Below, in pieces: positions 50,619 through 60,991 of a stretch of DNA of 64,000 nucleotides. Each line of letters opens with the position of its first letter. Position 1 is the first letter of the stretch. Below the pieces are notes generated by a model. It had not been told where the DNA came from. It searched no databases and saw only the letters and a program-made list of their open reading frames with translations. The translations under genes and the position numbers were made by a program. The stretch comes from Cycas panzhihuaensis (lineage: Eukaryota; Cycadophyta): NCBI GenBank assembly GCA_023213395.1, contig CM041465.1, positions 28,093,741 to 28,157,740 of the forward strand. The letters are read 5' to 3'.

Positions 50619-52604
50619 GACGCGCTGCTACGGGATAACTACCTAACTGATAGGTGTAAGAGAGGGTGAGTGGTGGAATGATGGAAGGTGGGACCTAAAA
50701 GGTGGGTAACTACCAGAGCGCCCGTCTTGGGGAGCCTTGAGTTCAGGATCTGCAATGGAGTATGGCTACTATCGGGTGACCCTTCACCGCTTCGAGTAAG
50801 GGGTGAAGGTGCGTAAGGCAAACCTGAGTTAACCTGGGAATAGGACCCTCCCACCCTTGGGTGGCCAGAAGGGGGGAAGAGAAGGCCTAATGGAGACATG
50901 CCAAGAGCAATCCTACACAACCCAACCTGATACACGAGTGATGCTGGAAGCAAGGCACTCGTGCGGTCAAAGGGTGAAGAGGAAAGGTAGGGGAGAGAAG
51001 GACTCCTACAATCTTCCCTACGAATGATAAAGATGCATGAAACAAGATAAAAGAATCGCAAGCAAGTACCGAACCAATTTTTCCCTTTTAATCCTTCGAT
51101 GTATTAATTACTACGAAAGAAATAAAAGGAAAAAGAAAGGGTAGCGGAGGGGAACGAATGTGCACCTAGAGCGAAGGCATGCGAGACGAAGTAACCTTCC
51201 CGAGGGGCATCTAACCACTCCACACGACGTACTGGATGCGAGGTATTGCGATGGACGAAGAGGGGGCTTCCTTACCTTCCCCGGAAAATCAAATGCAAAA
51301 CCAAGGAAGAAAAGAAGCACTAACTAGGAATGAAATAGCATGAAAACATAACATATATGAAGGTGCTTACCGGTAGCTAGGCCCACGGGCGATGCGCTCC
51401 ACGCTCCCCAAGTACTTGAAAACAACAGCAGTCTCTTTCTCTTCCCGACGGAAGAGTACTAACATGCAACACAAAAACTCTAACAATATATGGCTAAATA
51501 GCACGAACGAGAATTTGAATATACATGCGTTAGTACTAATCCGATAATCAAAGTATCAAAAGAAAGAGACCAAAGTGAAAGTAAATGACTGGGTAAGCCT
51601 CAGAGTGGCCTACCTCCCGCAAGTGATGCCCAAACCTCCCCCCAAGAGCCACGAGGCAGCGAGGGGAAAGTCAAGAACAAGAGCTGGAAAATGGCAGCAA
51701 AAAGGGGCAAAGAAAGGCCCAAGGGAACCCACATGAACCGGATGCTATGAGGAGCAAACCGTGACCTGGGAAGAAAGGTGAAAGTGAGGAACCACGGTTG
51801 GGACTTATGTGTGATGCCTGCATTTAGCAAAGGTTTCAAATCAGTGACGCAACATGTGACATACCGGTTTGGGCAAATCAAGGAGCCTTCAAACCCTTGT
51901 TTGCAAGCCAAGGGCAGCACGGGACGAGAGGGAGGTTTTGGGGGGCTAAGAGCCGCCTAGGGAGCGTGGAAGGTGGTACTAATCCACCCAGCCTCCTCCA
52001 AAACCTATTCAACCCTCCACACCACGCCTTGGACAAAGAAACGCAGTAAGAAGCACAGGGAGAGTGGTATAACAGCCCCCCAAAGGGAGGACAACCAACC
52101 CTCAAGCAACAAGTAAGAGCAAACGAGCTGAAGCATGAAAATCACAAGGAAAACAAGCATAAACAAGGAATACCTGGAGAGAAGAGGCAAGGGATTTGCC
52201 TCAGCCAAAGGGCAGCGGAAAGGGACTGATAAATCAGCCCAGATCCGAAGTAGAGCAGGTTTGGGGCCCTGCTACGGAGGTGTGACGGGAAACACCTGCA
52301 CTTGGGGCGCTTATGGACTGCCTGGGTGAAGACCGGCTGGACACCACTTCAAAGGAGCCCTCTCCAAGGCGTTTGAGGAGCTGGGAGAATGTCTCAGTCA
52401 AGGAGAGTTGGGCACCGTATGAAGGGTGCAGTCCGATTGATGCAGCAAAGAGAGAAGCAGAAGCAGAGAGTGTTTCCTTGAGAGCAATTCCAAAAGTGAG
52501 CAAAAGATCCTTGAAAATGAGCCAAAAAGGGCTTAAGTACTCAAGCAAAACCCTAAAGCGTGCGATTAGGGTGCAGCTGGAAGAGGAATAAAGCGCGAGC
52601 CACG
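50617..52604 (-). repeat. Gypsy-T 3' LTR (portion confirmed by the second copy)
   Basis: Aligns with 62032-64000 from TGGACGC onward; differences are point changes and many 1-6 bp indels. Because the second copy is cut by the window end, the LTR may continue to the right. A TATA-like sequence (CTATATAG, 52996-53003) lies beyond the confirmed part. Open frames in this segment, such as 52234-52980, are not conserved in the other copy and are not genes. Confidence 0.88.
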
Positions 52605-53570
52605 TGGCAGTTTCGCAATAAATGCAAAATTGCCACGGTGGATTTTTAAAAACAATCTGAGACAGTCGTACCGCCAGAATATTCGCGGTCGCATGAATAT
52701 TCCGTGATCGCGAAAATCCATGATGCGCACCTAGAGCTGAAAATGGGGCCCACCAACCACCCAGTTGAGGCGGGGCAAAAGGTCGACATAATGCTAAAAC
52801 ACCTACCCGGAAGAAAACAAGCCAACAAACGGGTCCAAAGGAGCAAAAATAGGGCTCGAGTGGGGTGGCAAGTTGACCAAACGATGATGAGTCATCACAC
52901 GGGCAGAGGTGGCGCAAACCTAGCGGATCCCGAGCGAGGAGGCGGATGCGGGAAATATCACGGTCACTGTGGTGCCACACTCGGAGTGTGCCCCGCTATA
53001 TAGTCGTCATAGGCTAAAATAAGTGTGGACGACCACAAGGTCGCCCACAAAGTCATACACATGCAGAATCTAAGTAAACATCTAGTAAAAGAAAGCGATG
53101 AAAATGCAAGAGACATACACACTTACCGAGGTCGGTGATTAGTATCCATTCACGGAAGCTGTGAAACACGCCTCGCGCGTGAGAACCTCACCGCTCGGAA
53201 GCTTGATGCGATGGCGAATGCTGGCAACACAACTGTCAGTAGCACATGCGTATATAGATATATCAATCAAGATCATAACAGTTGGCAAGGGCGCCAGCGA
53301 GTGTCGTGGCGGGACGCGTGGATACGAAAACGGCGGTGGAGACAACATAGGGGCTGCCTATGGGCCACCTGGGAACCGACTGGAAGAATGAAACAGGTGA
53401 GGGGGCTGCCCCCACCACAAAGGATGCAAGAGAACATACATAGCTAAATAAAGAACAAATAGTGGATACCATAGTTTTACCTCATTAGTAACCCGGTTTC
53501 GGAGGTGCGAACGGATCGCAAAGCAGAGTGAGATGACACAGGGCTTGGGTGACGGAAGGCTGTGCAAACC
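52605..53570 (-). other. Probable rest of Gypsy-T 3' LTR and post-RNase H sequence
   Basis: No coding domain recognised. A TATA-like CTATATAG at 52996-53003 would suit an LTR promoter on the minus strand (transcription toward 52960). The LTR right end and polypurine tract were not found. Confidence 0.45.
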
Positions 53571-54530
53571 TCAGGGACGGTCAGCAAGAAGGGAGAGGCG
53601 GCGCTCAAGGATGAGGCGGATGAGGCCATCTGCCTCAGCGTTGAGGGCCCGAGGGATATGCTGGATATCAACAGAAGAAAAGTGGGCCAAGAGGGATCTG
53701 GCGGCGGAAGCGAGAGTCCTCAAGTGAGGGCATCGCACCTAGTAAACCTGGGTGAGATGGGACACCACAACTTGAGAGTCACAAAACAAAACGATGGATC
53801 CGTGATGGAAACGGAGAGCATCAGTAAGGGCTTCAATAATAGTATACTCGGCCGTTGTTGGTAGCCTCCGGGAGGAAGATCGAGGCGGAGGAGATCATGT
53901 CGGAAGGGTGCGGAGGATCCATGCGGCATGGAAGGTCCAGATTACCGGACTTCCGTCGGTAAAGATGTAGACGGACATCGGCGACACAAAATCCAAGCAA
54001 TCGATGGGTGACGAAAGCAACGCACAACAAGTCAGCAGAAAATGGCCATGAAGGGTAGGAGGACCTAGCAATGAGGTAACCCAGGGCGAGAGCAAACAAT
54101 CCGATCGCCGGCGGAGAGCGGTCGGAAGGAAAAAAAACCCCTTGGAGTACCAAAAGGTCACCTTTAGAAAGTGAAACATGCCCCCAAGTGGGGGGGGATT
54201 CCTTTCGAGGACTCCAAGAGCAAGAAAGGACTGCGGCAATGAGTCTAGGACGGTGAAACGAGCCAAACGAGTATAAACTCGAGCAGGAACAGGAGTAGCG
54301 CGTAAAACGATGCAGAAGGGCCCTAGCAAAAGCGCGATGATGATGCACCATAAATGCCCTTGCAGGAGGGCAAAAAGGGCATCAACATAGCGCTTGATGA
54401 CGAGGCAAAGGCAAAGGTAATGTGGCAACGAGGCGGTCCCAACGACCGACGCGAGACCAAAACAGGAGGAAGTGCAGTTGGGGGCCCCACCTATATAAGG
54501 AAATCGACGGGAAAATGGATTCATTTTCAC
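53571..54530 (-). pseudogene. Gypsy-T archaeal-type RNase H ORF
   Basis: The RNase H fold lies at about 53572-53972 on the minus strand: VYIFTDGS (first Asp), LPEATNNAEYTIIEAL (Glu; one frame change near 53840), LFCDSQVVVSHL (Asp) and IPRALNAEADGLIRL (last Asp). The ATNNxAEY pattern is that of the archaeal-type RNase H reported in plant Tat elements, not the standard gypsy RNase H. There is one internal TAG (after HLTQVY) and it ends at a TGA near 53572. An open N-terminal extension reaches 54530 without a domain I recognise. All four acidic residues survive, so only a frameshift and a stop separate it from an open gene. Position: after the antisense PMD ORF, before the 3' LTR. Confidence 0.85.
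54490..54500 (+). promoter_or_regulatory. Candidate TATA box upstream of the PMD-like ORF
   Basis: CCTATATAAGG on the plus strand, about 690 bp before the first ATG of the PMD-like ORF. It is nearly palindromic and could serve either strand. Weak evidence. Confidence 0.3.
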
Positions 54531-54889
54531 CGGCTCTTGTACGAAACCAGAGCCATTCCCTTACGCAGCGGAGTACCACCCAACTTTGGAGGTACGCAGA
54601 GGGAGATCAACCGTCAGATCAGAGAGCGGAGAGAGCCAGCACGACCACCCGACGATATATGGCGATGGCGAGACCAGATCTAGTGAGTGGATATCACTAA
54701 ACTGATCCAAATCAAGTTCAAAGTTTGTTGCTTTTGTAGCTTTTAAGGTTATTTTGCATAGTCTAAGTGCCCCTTATGGGCAACGGAAGGCTTCCCGGGA
54801 TCCGAATCGGACCCAGAAAGAGGCGGGGACCTGGGCATTAGGGAGCTCGTCGGTGGGCTACAGGTCCACAGGAAGAAAATTTTGGTTTT

Positions 54890-55016
54890 GGGCGTAAAAC
54901 CCCCTTTGAGGGGGTCGTTAAATCTTGGCAATGATCGCGGTCTTGCGCGATCATTCTTGCCGCGGGCCCCGAATCGCCGCGGGACCTGTGCCAAACTTAA
55001 GCATCTGCTAAGTTTG
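54890..55016. repeat. Cluster of stem-loops
   Basis: Four inverted repeats in 125 bp: CCCCCTTTGAGGGGG; GATCGCG with CGCGATC around a 6-nt loop; CCGCGGG with a CCGCGGG-containing partner; and CAAACTTA with TAAGTTTG around a 9-nt loop. They separate the RNase H ORF (minus) from the PMD-like ORF (plus), the 3' ends of neither. Confidence 0.7.
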
Positions 55017-55184
55017 GCGTGATCTGAAAGACAAGGCGTAAAAAAATAGGCATGAGGGCCAAAAGAGCCCCAAATCTCAGGCAGAGAGAGACTTGAGAGA
55101 GACAGGGGTACTAATAGCTGACATGAGACTGACTTGAGGTGTTTTTGGTGTGAGCAGTCATCCTTGCGGTGAATAACCGCGAAC

Positions 55185-57047
55185 GTTGGTATGGCTATGT
55201 TGAGTTACATGGAGATGATGACTCAGGAGGATAGGGACATCTTTGGAGAGGTGTGGCTGTACAAGGCCCTCAAGACACCTCAAGACACGCGTCGGACTGC
55301 AGGTTGCTTTGGTGGATATAGTGTCCCATTGGGACCGGAGGAGGCATGTGTTCCACCTACCACGGTGGGGATGTGATGGTCACGCCGAGGGATATCCGGC
55401 GGATCTTGGGAGTTCCGGCGGGGAGGCCGGTGAGACTCGGACGCCGCCCGACCGAGGCAAAGACAGGGAGGCGGCCTGTTCTTCACGAGGAGTGGCGGTG
55501 GGATCGGAGGAGCACCCTCCGCAGTTCTATTATCCGGATTCCTCAGTGAGGAAGATGATCATCTTGTGCATTCTGCTCGGATTTCCGAAATGTAACTATA
55601 GAGATTCCGGAGGATGGATGGATGCGGTTCGTCATTGTGAAGCCGTGAGAGGATGGAGGCGGCCTAATAGCGGCGAACCTAGTCGCACAAGGACGCCATC
55701 GGGACGTCCGTGAGAGGAGGACTATCATACTGACATAATTACGGTGTTGGTATTTTGATCATTTCGGCGGTGGCACCGTGAGGACCTCACCCTATCACGC
55801 ATCAGCCCGATGGTCCACGGATGGCGAACTCAACTAAGGGGACAGAGGATGAGCCCACGCCAGGCGATTGGTGGAGGTGACATCACTGAACCTCCTCACC
55901 CTCCTGCACTACATTTGAGCCATACGGGGCGGTGAGGTGGGATAGTGACGATGAGGCAAAGTGAGTGAGTGTCACGGAGATGACGATGTGGCAGCGGGGA
56001 TAGTGGAGATAGTGGGTAGGCCCGTCACGACTGCAGGGAGGCGGTGTCCTTCGAGGACAGCAGGAGTGCAGAGGGTCCATCCGGGGCTGCCGGAGGAGAG
56101 GCAGGCCCATCAGGAGCACAGGGTGAGGTCAGAGGACCCGTGGCTAGGGCCTGCAGGCTACAGATCACGATGGGATCTGCGGGGACGAGAGCTGGGGCCA
56201 CCCCCACGAGGAGAGGGACCCAGGCAGAGGAGGTGCTCAAGGCAGGCACTGCAAGTGAGAGCCAGGAGGAGAGGATGCTGCGCGACCGGAGGATCAGGTG
56301 GCCACAGCAGGTGAGAGCCAACCTTTTCCAACGTCATTTAGCATCCAGATAGGTGTTTGGTTCGGTTTGATCATGGTATATAGACTGACGCATGGCGTGT
56401 TGCATTGGCAGTCTGCAGAGATCGGAGACGATAGAGGCGTGGCGAGGGAGATATTCCTCGGTGTATGCAGAGGGGCAACCGCCCATCCAGCAAAGCGATG
56501 AGCCTAGGCAATGGAGCCCACAGAGAGGCGTTCACATCCTGTGGACTGCGGCAGCAGAGAGGGATGATGCGAGACGCGGCGAGATGAGCCGCGAAGATGG
56601 GTACAGCTCTAGAGGCCAGGTGGTGGTGCGGTGGAAAGAGGAGAGCGTAACCCGGCTAGCGGTGATCACCGAGCATCTCGGAGGACAGAGGAGGCACTCC
56701 GGGGAGAGCGGGATCGTATCCAGGCCAGATACGATCAACTAGTAGCGCAGATGGTCTCGAGGTCGAGACGGAGCAGGACGCAGACCCACACGGCGGCGAC
56801 GACCCTGAGACAACCTAGGGATGAGGAGAGCAAGGCAGGCAGCTCGCGGAGGCCCAGGAGGAGCCTCGGAGGCATGTGGTCCCCAGGAGAGGGATCACGA
56901 GGCAGGAGATGGCACCCAGGAGCGGGGCCACAGCAGTGGGACATGTATATGCACGGTCAGCGGGGAAAGCACGGGCCTCAGGGGTCATATATAGGACCAT
57001 ATGATCGTGCCCCCCCTGCAGGGACACCGGCTTCCCAGGATGTATGA
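55185..57047 (+). pseudogene. PMD-like ORF antisense to Gypsy-T, with candidate intron
   Basis: Pieces in three frames. From the ATG at 55191 (MAMLSYMEMMTQEDRDIF) one reads LYKALKTPQDTR; a frame change leads to VGLQVALVDIVSHWDRRRHV, FHLP (about 55290-55360); another to GGDVMVTPRDIRRILGVPAG (55360-55430). The W-x-H-x-FHLP and MT(V/P)TLxDIxxILGxP patterns are the start of the plant mobile domain. A basic, Gly/Ala-rich middle follows. A GT-AG intron is possible (56311-56418). The end (56700-57047) has a coiled-coil-like RGERDRIQARYDQLVAQ and a low-complexity tail. Frameshifts break the gene. PMD proteins occur as host genes and as accessory ORFs of transposons. Confidence 0.6.
56311..56418 (+). 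other. Candidate intron in the PMD-like ORF
   Basis: CAG|GTGAGAG donor at 56311 and a CTGCAG| acceptor at 56418; length 108. Removing it skips a TAG at 56350-56352 and keeps one frame from WPQQ into RSETIEAWRGRYSSVYAEG. An alternative acceptor at 56411 (TTGGCAG) would change frame. Confidence 0.5.
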
Positions 57048-57605
57048 TGATATGATTTTGATATGTATATATATATATGCATGGGGTGATTGGAACCCCA
57101 TTTGGATATGAGATGCTGTGCATGATGTATCATATGTGGATGATATGTATATTTATTTTTTAGTATTGTGAATGTTATGTTGTAGATGTTTTATGTTGTG
57201 GATATTTTGTTATATGATGCACACGTTTCCTCCCATGTACGACCACACGCCTAACAGGGGCACACACACACGCCGTGAGCGGGACGACATAGAAGTGTGA
57301 GGTTAGGGAGTAGGATGGAGTACATGTCTACAGGAGAGCATAGTGGGATATGTGAAGGAAACGACGGGCAGGAAAGGGGGGGCAATGATGCCCCCAAGTG
57401 TCTTCCTGATTGGGGGATGCCCAAGCAAGACGACACGAGGGTTCCCGAGAGGATATGGGAACGCGGGTTCCGCGGAAGGAACCACAAAGAAGAAGAAGGA
57501 GTCCATCTTAAGTTGCCACTCTACCCGTGGTTGGGAAGAATGGGGACAACCTAAGATGGTAGTTTAGGCTCATTTCGGAGCAAAGGTGAAGGAATCGCCG
57601 AGGGA
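57048..57605. other. Spacer between PMD-like ORF and pol remnant
   Basis: Holds a short TA run at 57062-57080, an inverted repeat ATGGGG...CCCCAT at 57082-57104, and otherwise unassigned sequence. The open frames here have no recognisable domain. Confidence 0.45.
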
Positions 57606-57750
57606 TCATGCGTAGAACTTCTTAAGGAACATCCCATTAACGGCTTTCTCAAATTCGAGTCCTTCCAGGGTGGCTATCCTGTAAGCACCATTATCGAGGG
57701 ATTCAATAATGACAAAGGGGCCAACCCATCGGGGTTCGAACTTGGTCAAA
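57606..57750 (-). pseudogene. Gypsy-T integrase C-terminal tail
   Basis: The minus strand reads KFEPRWVGPFVIIESLDNG, then YRIATLEGLEFEKAVNG and MFLKKFYA with a TGA stop at 57606-57608. This is the usual end of a Ty3/gypsy integrase (KFxPxWxGPYxI, then NxxxLKxYY). The catalytic core and zinc domain are missing: RT-start sequence lies only about 100 bp upstream. Confidence 0.8.
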
Positions 57751-57895
57751 TGGTCAATGGAAGTAATAAGCTCGGCGAAGCTTCTCGACCTCCATCTTGA
57801 TGGCGCAGATAGCCGGTGAGGGGACGCCGCTCGTGCATGTATGCGCGCCAGAAGGGTGGTGAGGTTATGAGTGACAATCGAGGGTCGATTCCTTC
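57751..57895 (-). other. Deletion junction in Gypsy-T pol
   Basis: Reading leftward, the RT-start pattern GIDP...IVTHNLTTL at about 57835-57885 (two frames) is followed by about 100 bp of unassigned sequence and then the integrase tail at 57750. The RT palm, RNase H and integrase core, normally over 2 kb, are absent. Confidence 0.75.
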
Positions 57896-59506
57896 ATGTC
57901 AAAGATAATCCCACGCGAAAATGTCTCGAAACTCACCGGAATGTATGAGTATTCCCTTACCTCATCAGGAGAGCATTCCAACCCAACCTTAATGACCTTG
58001 CCTGGGGCCAAGACTATGTCTTGAGTTGCCCCCATGCACATGGCGTTGCCTTCCTCGAAGTGGAGAGGGGCAAGATCAACGGGAGGCGGAGGAATAAGAG
58101 ACGGGATCGGATCAGCAAGCGTGGATCCGATCGCGAGGATCTTCTGGTGACCAAGCCGTGGTGACAGGAAAGGCGTGTTAGGCGCAAGGCCTACTAGATG
58201 CTCGAGCAGGGCTTCATCGTCCTCGAAATAATCCACCCCATGGATGACCTTACTTCGAGTAGGAGACGCACCGGAGGGAGTGAGAGCAACGGGACCGTGA
58301 TGACCATCGGGTTGCTCAGCTTCCTCATGGAAATCTGAAGGAAAAGCAGAAAGGTGACCCTCAGAAGGAGCAAAAGGTAATTCCTCAAAACCATTACCTA
58401 CGGGGGGTAACGAAAAAGGAGAAATGTCGACAGGCGGGTCAACACGAGCGATGACGTGTGACACGCACGAAGGGCTAGCCTCACCAACGAGAGAGGTTCT
58501 AGACGGGGATCTAGAATAGGGCAGGTACAACCTATTGGCGCAGAGGAAAGAGACGGGGTGAGGACAACCCTCGTCTTCGTCGAGCGACTCATCATCGCTG
58601 AACGAAGCGAGGTACCCGTAACTCCCAACGCCAATAGGGGCGAACCGCGTGAGACTAGGAGGAGGAGACGTGGGGTCTTCTTCGAATGGGTTAGGTATCC
58701 CAATAGAGCAAGCCAAGGCATGAGTGGATGAGCCTGGGTTTGCTGAACTGGTAGAGCAAGTTTGTTTAGTAAAAGGGCGTTCGCGGGGGATCACTCTCAT
58801 TCGTCCATCATGGATGAATTTAAGTTGTCCCGAAAGGGTCGAGCACACGGCTCCCATTTGATCGAGCCATGGATGACCTAGAAGGAGGTTGTAATCCACA
58901 TCAACGTCAAGGACTACAACGTCGGCAAGAACGATCTTACCCTCAAGGGTAAGCGGAATCACGACAGATCCCAGAGGGGTCTTCTCGCTACCGTCATACC
59001 CTTGGCATCGCTGAGGCAGGTTCCAAGGCAGAAATACCAAGCTCTTGCATGACACGCAAGGGCATGGCATTGACGGAAGAACCATTGTCGACAACAGTTC
59101 TTCGAAGAGTACAGTCAGGCGTATCGATGGTAATGGTGAATGGGAAGTTCCACTGACGTTCCCTTTCACCGGCAGGGGGAAGATCCTTAGGATCAAAGGA
59201 AATAGCGGGTCCACAACCTTGGGCGACACCCAAAGCGTGGACAGGTACATCACTCGATCCTAAAGCTTCCAGGAGGAGGGCCCGCTGCTCGGGACAACTC
59301 CTCAGAACGTCCATCAAGGACATTCCTGCAGCGACCGTATGGAGCTCGTCCACGACAGAAAAAGGCTTACCCTTCCCAGTAGGTTGGGTAAGTGCCCTTC
59401 GGAAGTCGTAACGACCTGGCATGTGAGGAATAGCCTTGGGAAGAGAGGACTTAGGAGGAAGGGTCTCGGAAGAGGTCGGAAGGAGGCGGGAGGACAAAAG
59501 CTCCAT
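57865..59506 (-). pseudogene. Gypsy-T protease and pre-RT linker
   Basis: 58994-59506 holds the N-terminal part with the active site TVVDNGSSVNAMPL (Asp codon at 59087-59089), then a frame change to the 57865-59253 frame: VVVLDVDVDYNLLLGHPWLD, then a STLSGQLKFI block, the typical C-terminal half of Tat-type retropepsin. A 200-residue acidic linker and the pre-RT block SFETFSRGIIFDM (the usual FAWxxxDM) follow. Apart from one frameshift the region is open over 460 codons. The protease cleaves the Gag and Pol polyproteins. Confidence 0.85.
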
Positions 59507-60991
59507 TGCCTTCGCGGCTTGAGATCACGTAAGGGCAAAAGTGAGAGTTGCTTCATAACTGGATCACCTTCTTCCCATTGCACGGGTCGTGAAGGTGACG
59601 GGGTGCGACGGCTAAGAGAACAAGAAAAGGAAGAAGAATTCCTAACGCCCTTCCCTTTGTCGCGGGAAGGACGGGGATCAGGCGATCTTCCTCGGTTACG
59701 GTTGTTCTTGGTTTGGGTATTGCGATCACGTTCCCCGTGCTTAGGGAACGGATCCTTATGAACTGGTTGATCCAAATTAGGCCTTGAGGCCCGTTTGGGA
59801 GAAGAATCATGTCGAGGGGCATCCTTTGGATGCTGGGCCCTACAATGCGAATCATCGTGGAAGCAATCCCCATGAATGGAGCACCACTTCTTCTCAAGCG
59901 GAGGGTCAGACCTTCTCGCTTGAGAGGACTGGGCGTTTCCATTCCTGGGAAGAGGAGCTTGGGTAGTTTGTTGGACTTGCTTGTTTGATGTAGGAGATGA
60001 AGGATCTTGAAGCTTGAGCTCCTTCATCGTACGCTCGAATGAGCGTATAGCTGATGTGAGAGGGTCTAAAGTCCTCTTGGTAGGATGAGAGGAAGACCGC
60101 GTCGGCTGGGAAGGTTTGGTATCCTTGGTAGGGGGTGGTGCCTCATGGCATTGTGAGGGCTTAAGAGGTTTCTTGAGACCCGCTTGGATCTCAATAGCCT
60201 CCAACGCCAAGCACTTGGCGATCGCGGAATCACATGTGGTCGCCCCCATCTTGAGGACTTCCACGTGGACTTCGGGACGAAGCGCATTGACGAATAGGTC
60301 TCGCTTCAGCTCCTCGGGCAATGTTGCCTTAGTGGAGTGAAGCAAGTCGTGGAATCGCCGCACAAAGTCACGATTCATCTCATCGTGACCTTGTTTGAGC
60401 GAGAGAAGAGACTTCATTCCGCTCTTGAATGGACGAGCTACATCAAAATAGTTGATGAACTCATCCACCAATTGCTGGAATGAATGGATTGAATGGGAAG
60501 GGAGACGGTAGAACCATTTGAGGCGCCACCGCAAGGATCTAGGGAATAGTTTCATCAAAATATGGTCGTAAGCCCGATGTCGATGCATGCCATAGAAAAA
60601 CTATGGACATGCTCATAGGATCTTCGCGATGAAGTTCCATCGAATCTAGGAACTTCGGGGATGAGGCGCAAGTTGGTTCGCAACGCCTCAACCGAAAGAG
60701 GGTTGACCTAAAGTCCATGAAGGCGCGCCTTGCACGAACTGTAGGATCAACGAATGTCAAGTAGGTAACGCATAAGGAGGCGGTGGGGTGGAACACCCAT
60801 CCTCCTGAGGAAGCGCCCTTCTTGAAAAGAGGCGTGGGGGTAAGTGCCTTGGAAGGAGTCGGGTTCCCTTGCGAAGGCACTGTGGATGGGATGCGTTGGA
60901 AGAAGGGCAAGATGGATGTGGAACTGGTTTTGCCCATATGGGCCACCCGTGGGTGGAGCAACCCCATATGGGTGTAGCGGATCCACCCCAT
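59507..60991 (-). pseudogene. Gypsy-T gag, capsid and nucleocapsid part
   Basis: An open frame from 60588 to 59314 shows the Retrotrans_gag fold: LKWFYRLPSHSIHSFQQLVD and FINYFDVARPF, then SLLSLKQGHDEMNRDFVRRF. A zinc-knuckle-like CSIHGDCFHDDSHC lies at residues 236-249, as in Tat Gag. The part just before it, PKFLDSMELHREDP (60539-60991 frame), is the Gag N-terminal block, so one frameshift lies near 60590. A second frame change near 59525 joins it to the protease; a gag-pol frameshift or decay could explain it. Confidence 0.85.

Noticed and set aside
50639-51061. 140-codon open frame, also seen at 62111-62476
   Set aside because: Conserved only because both are LTR copies; Ser/Pro-rich, frame altered at its end in the second copy, no domain.
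52234-52980. 248-codon minus-strand open frame in Gypsy-T LTR region
   Set aside because: The matching part of the second LTR copy is broken by frame-changing indels, so the frame is not conserved; no domain recognised.
56025-56321. Minus-strand open frames opposite the PMD-like ORF
   Set aside because: Low-complexity Pro/Ser/Ala translations in GC-rich DNA; the plus strand carries the domain motifs.
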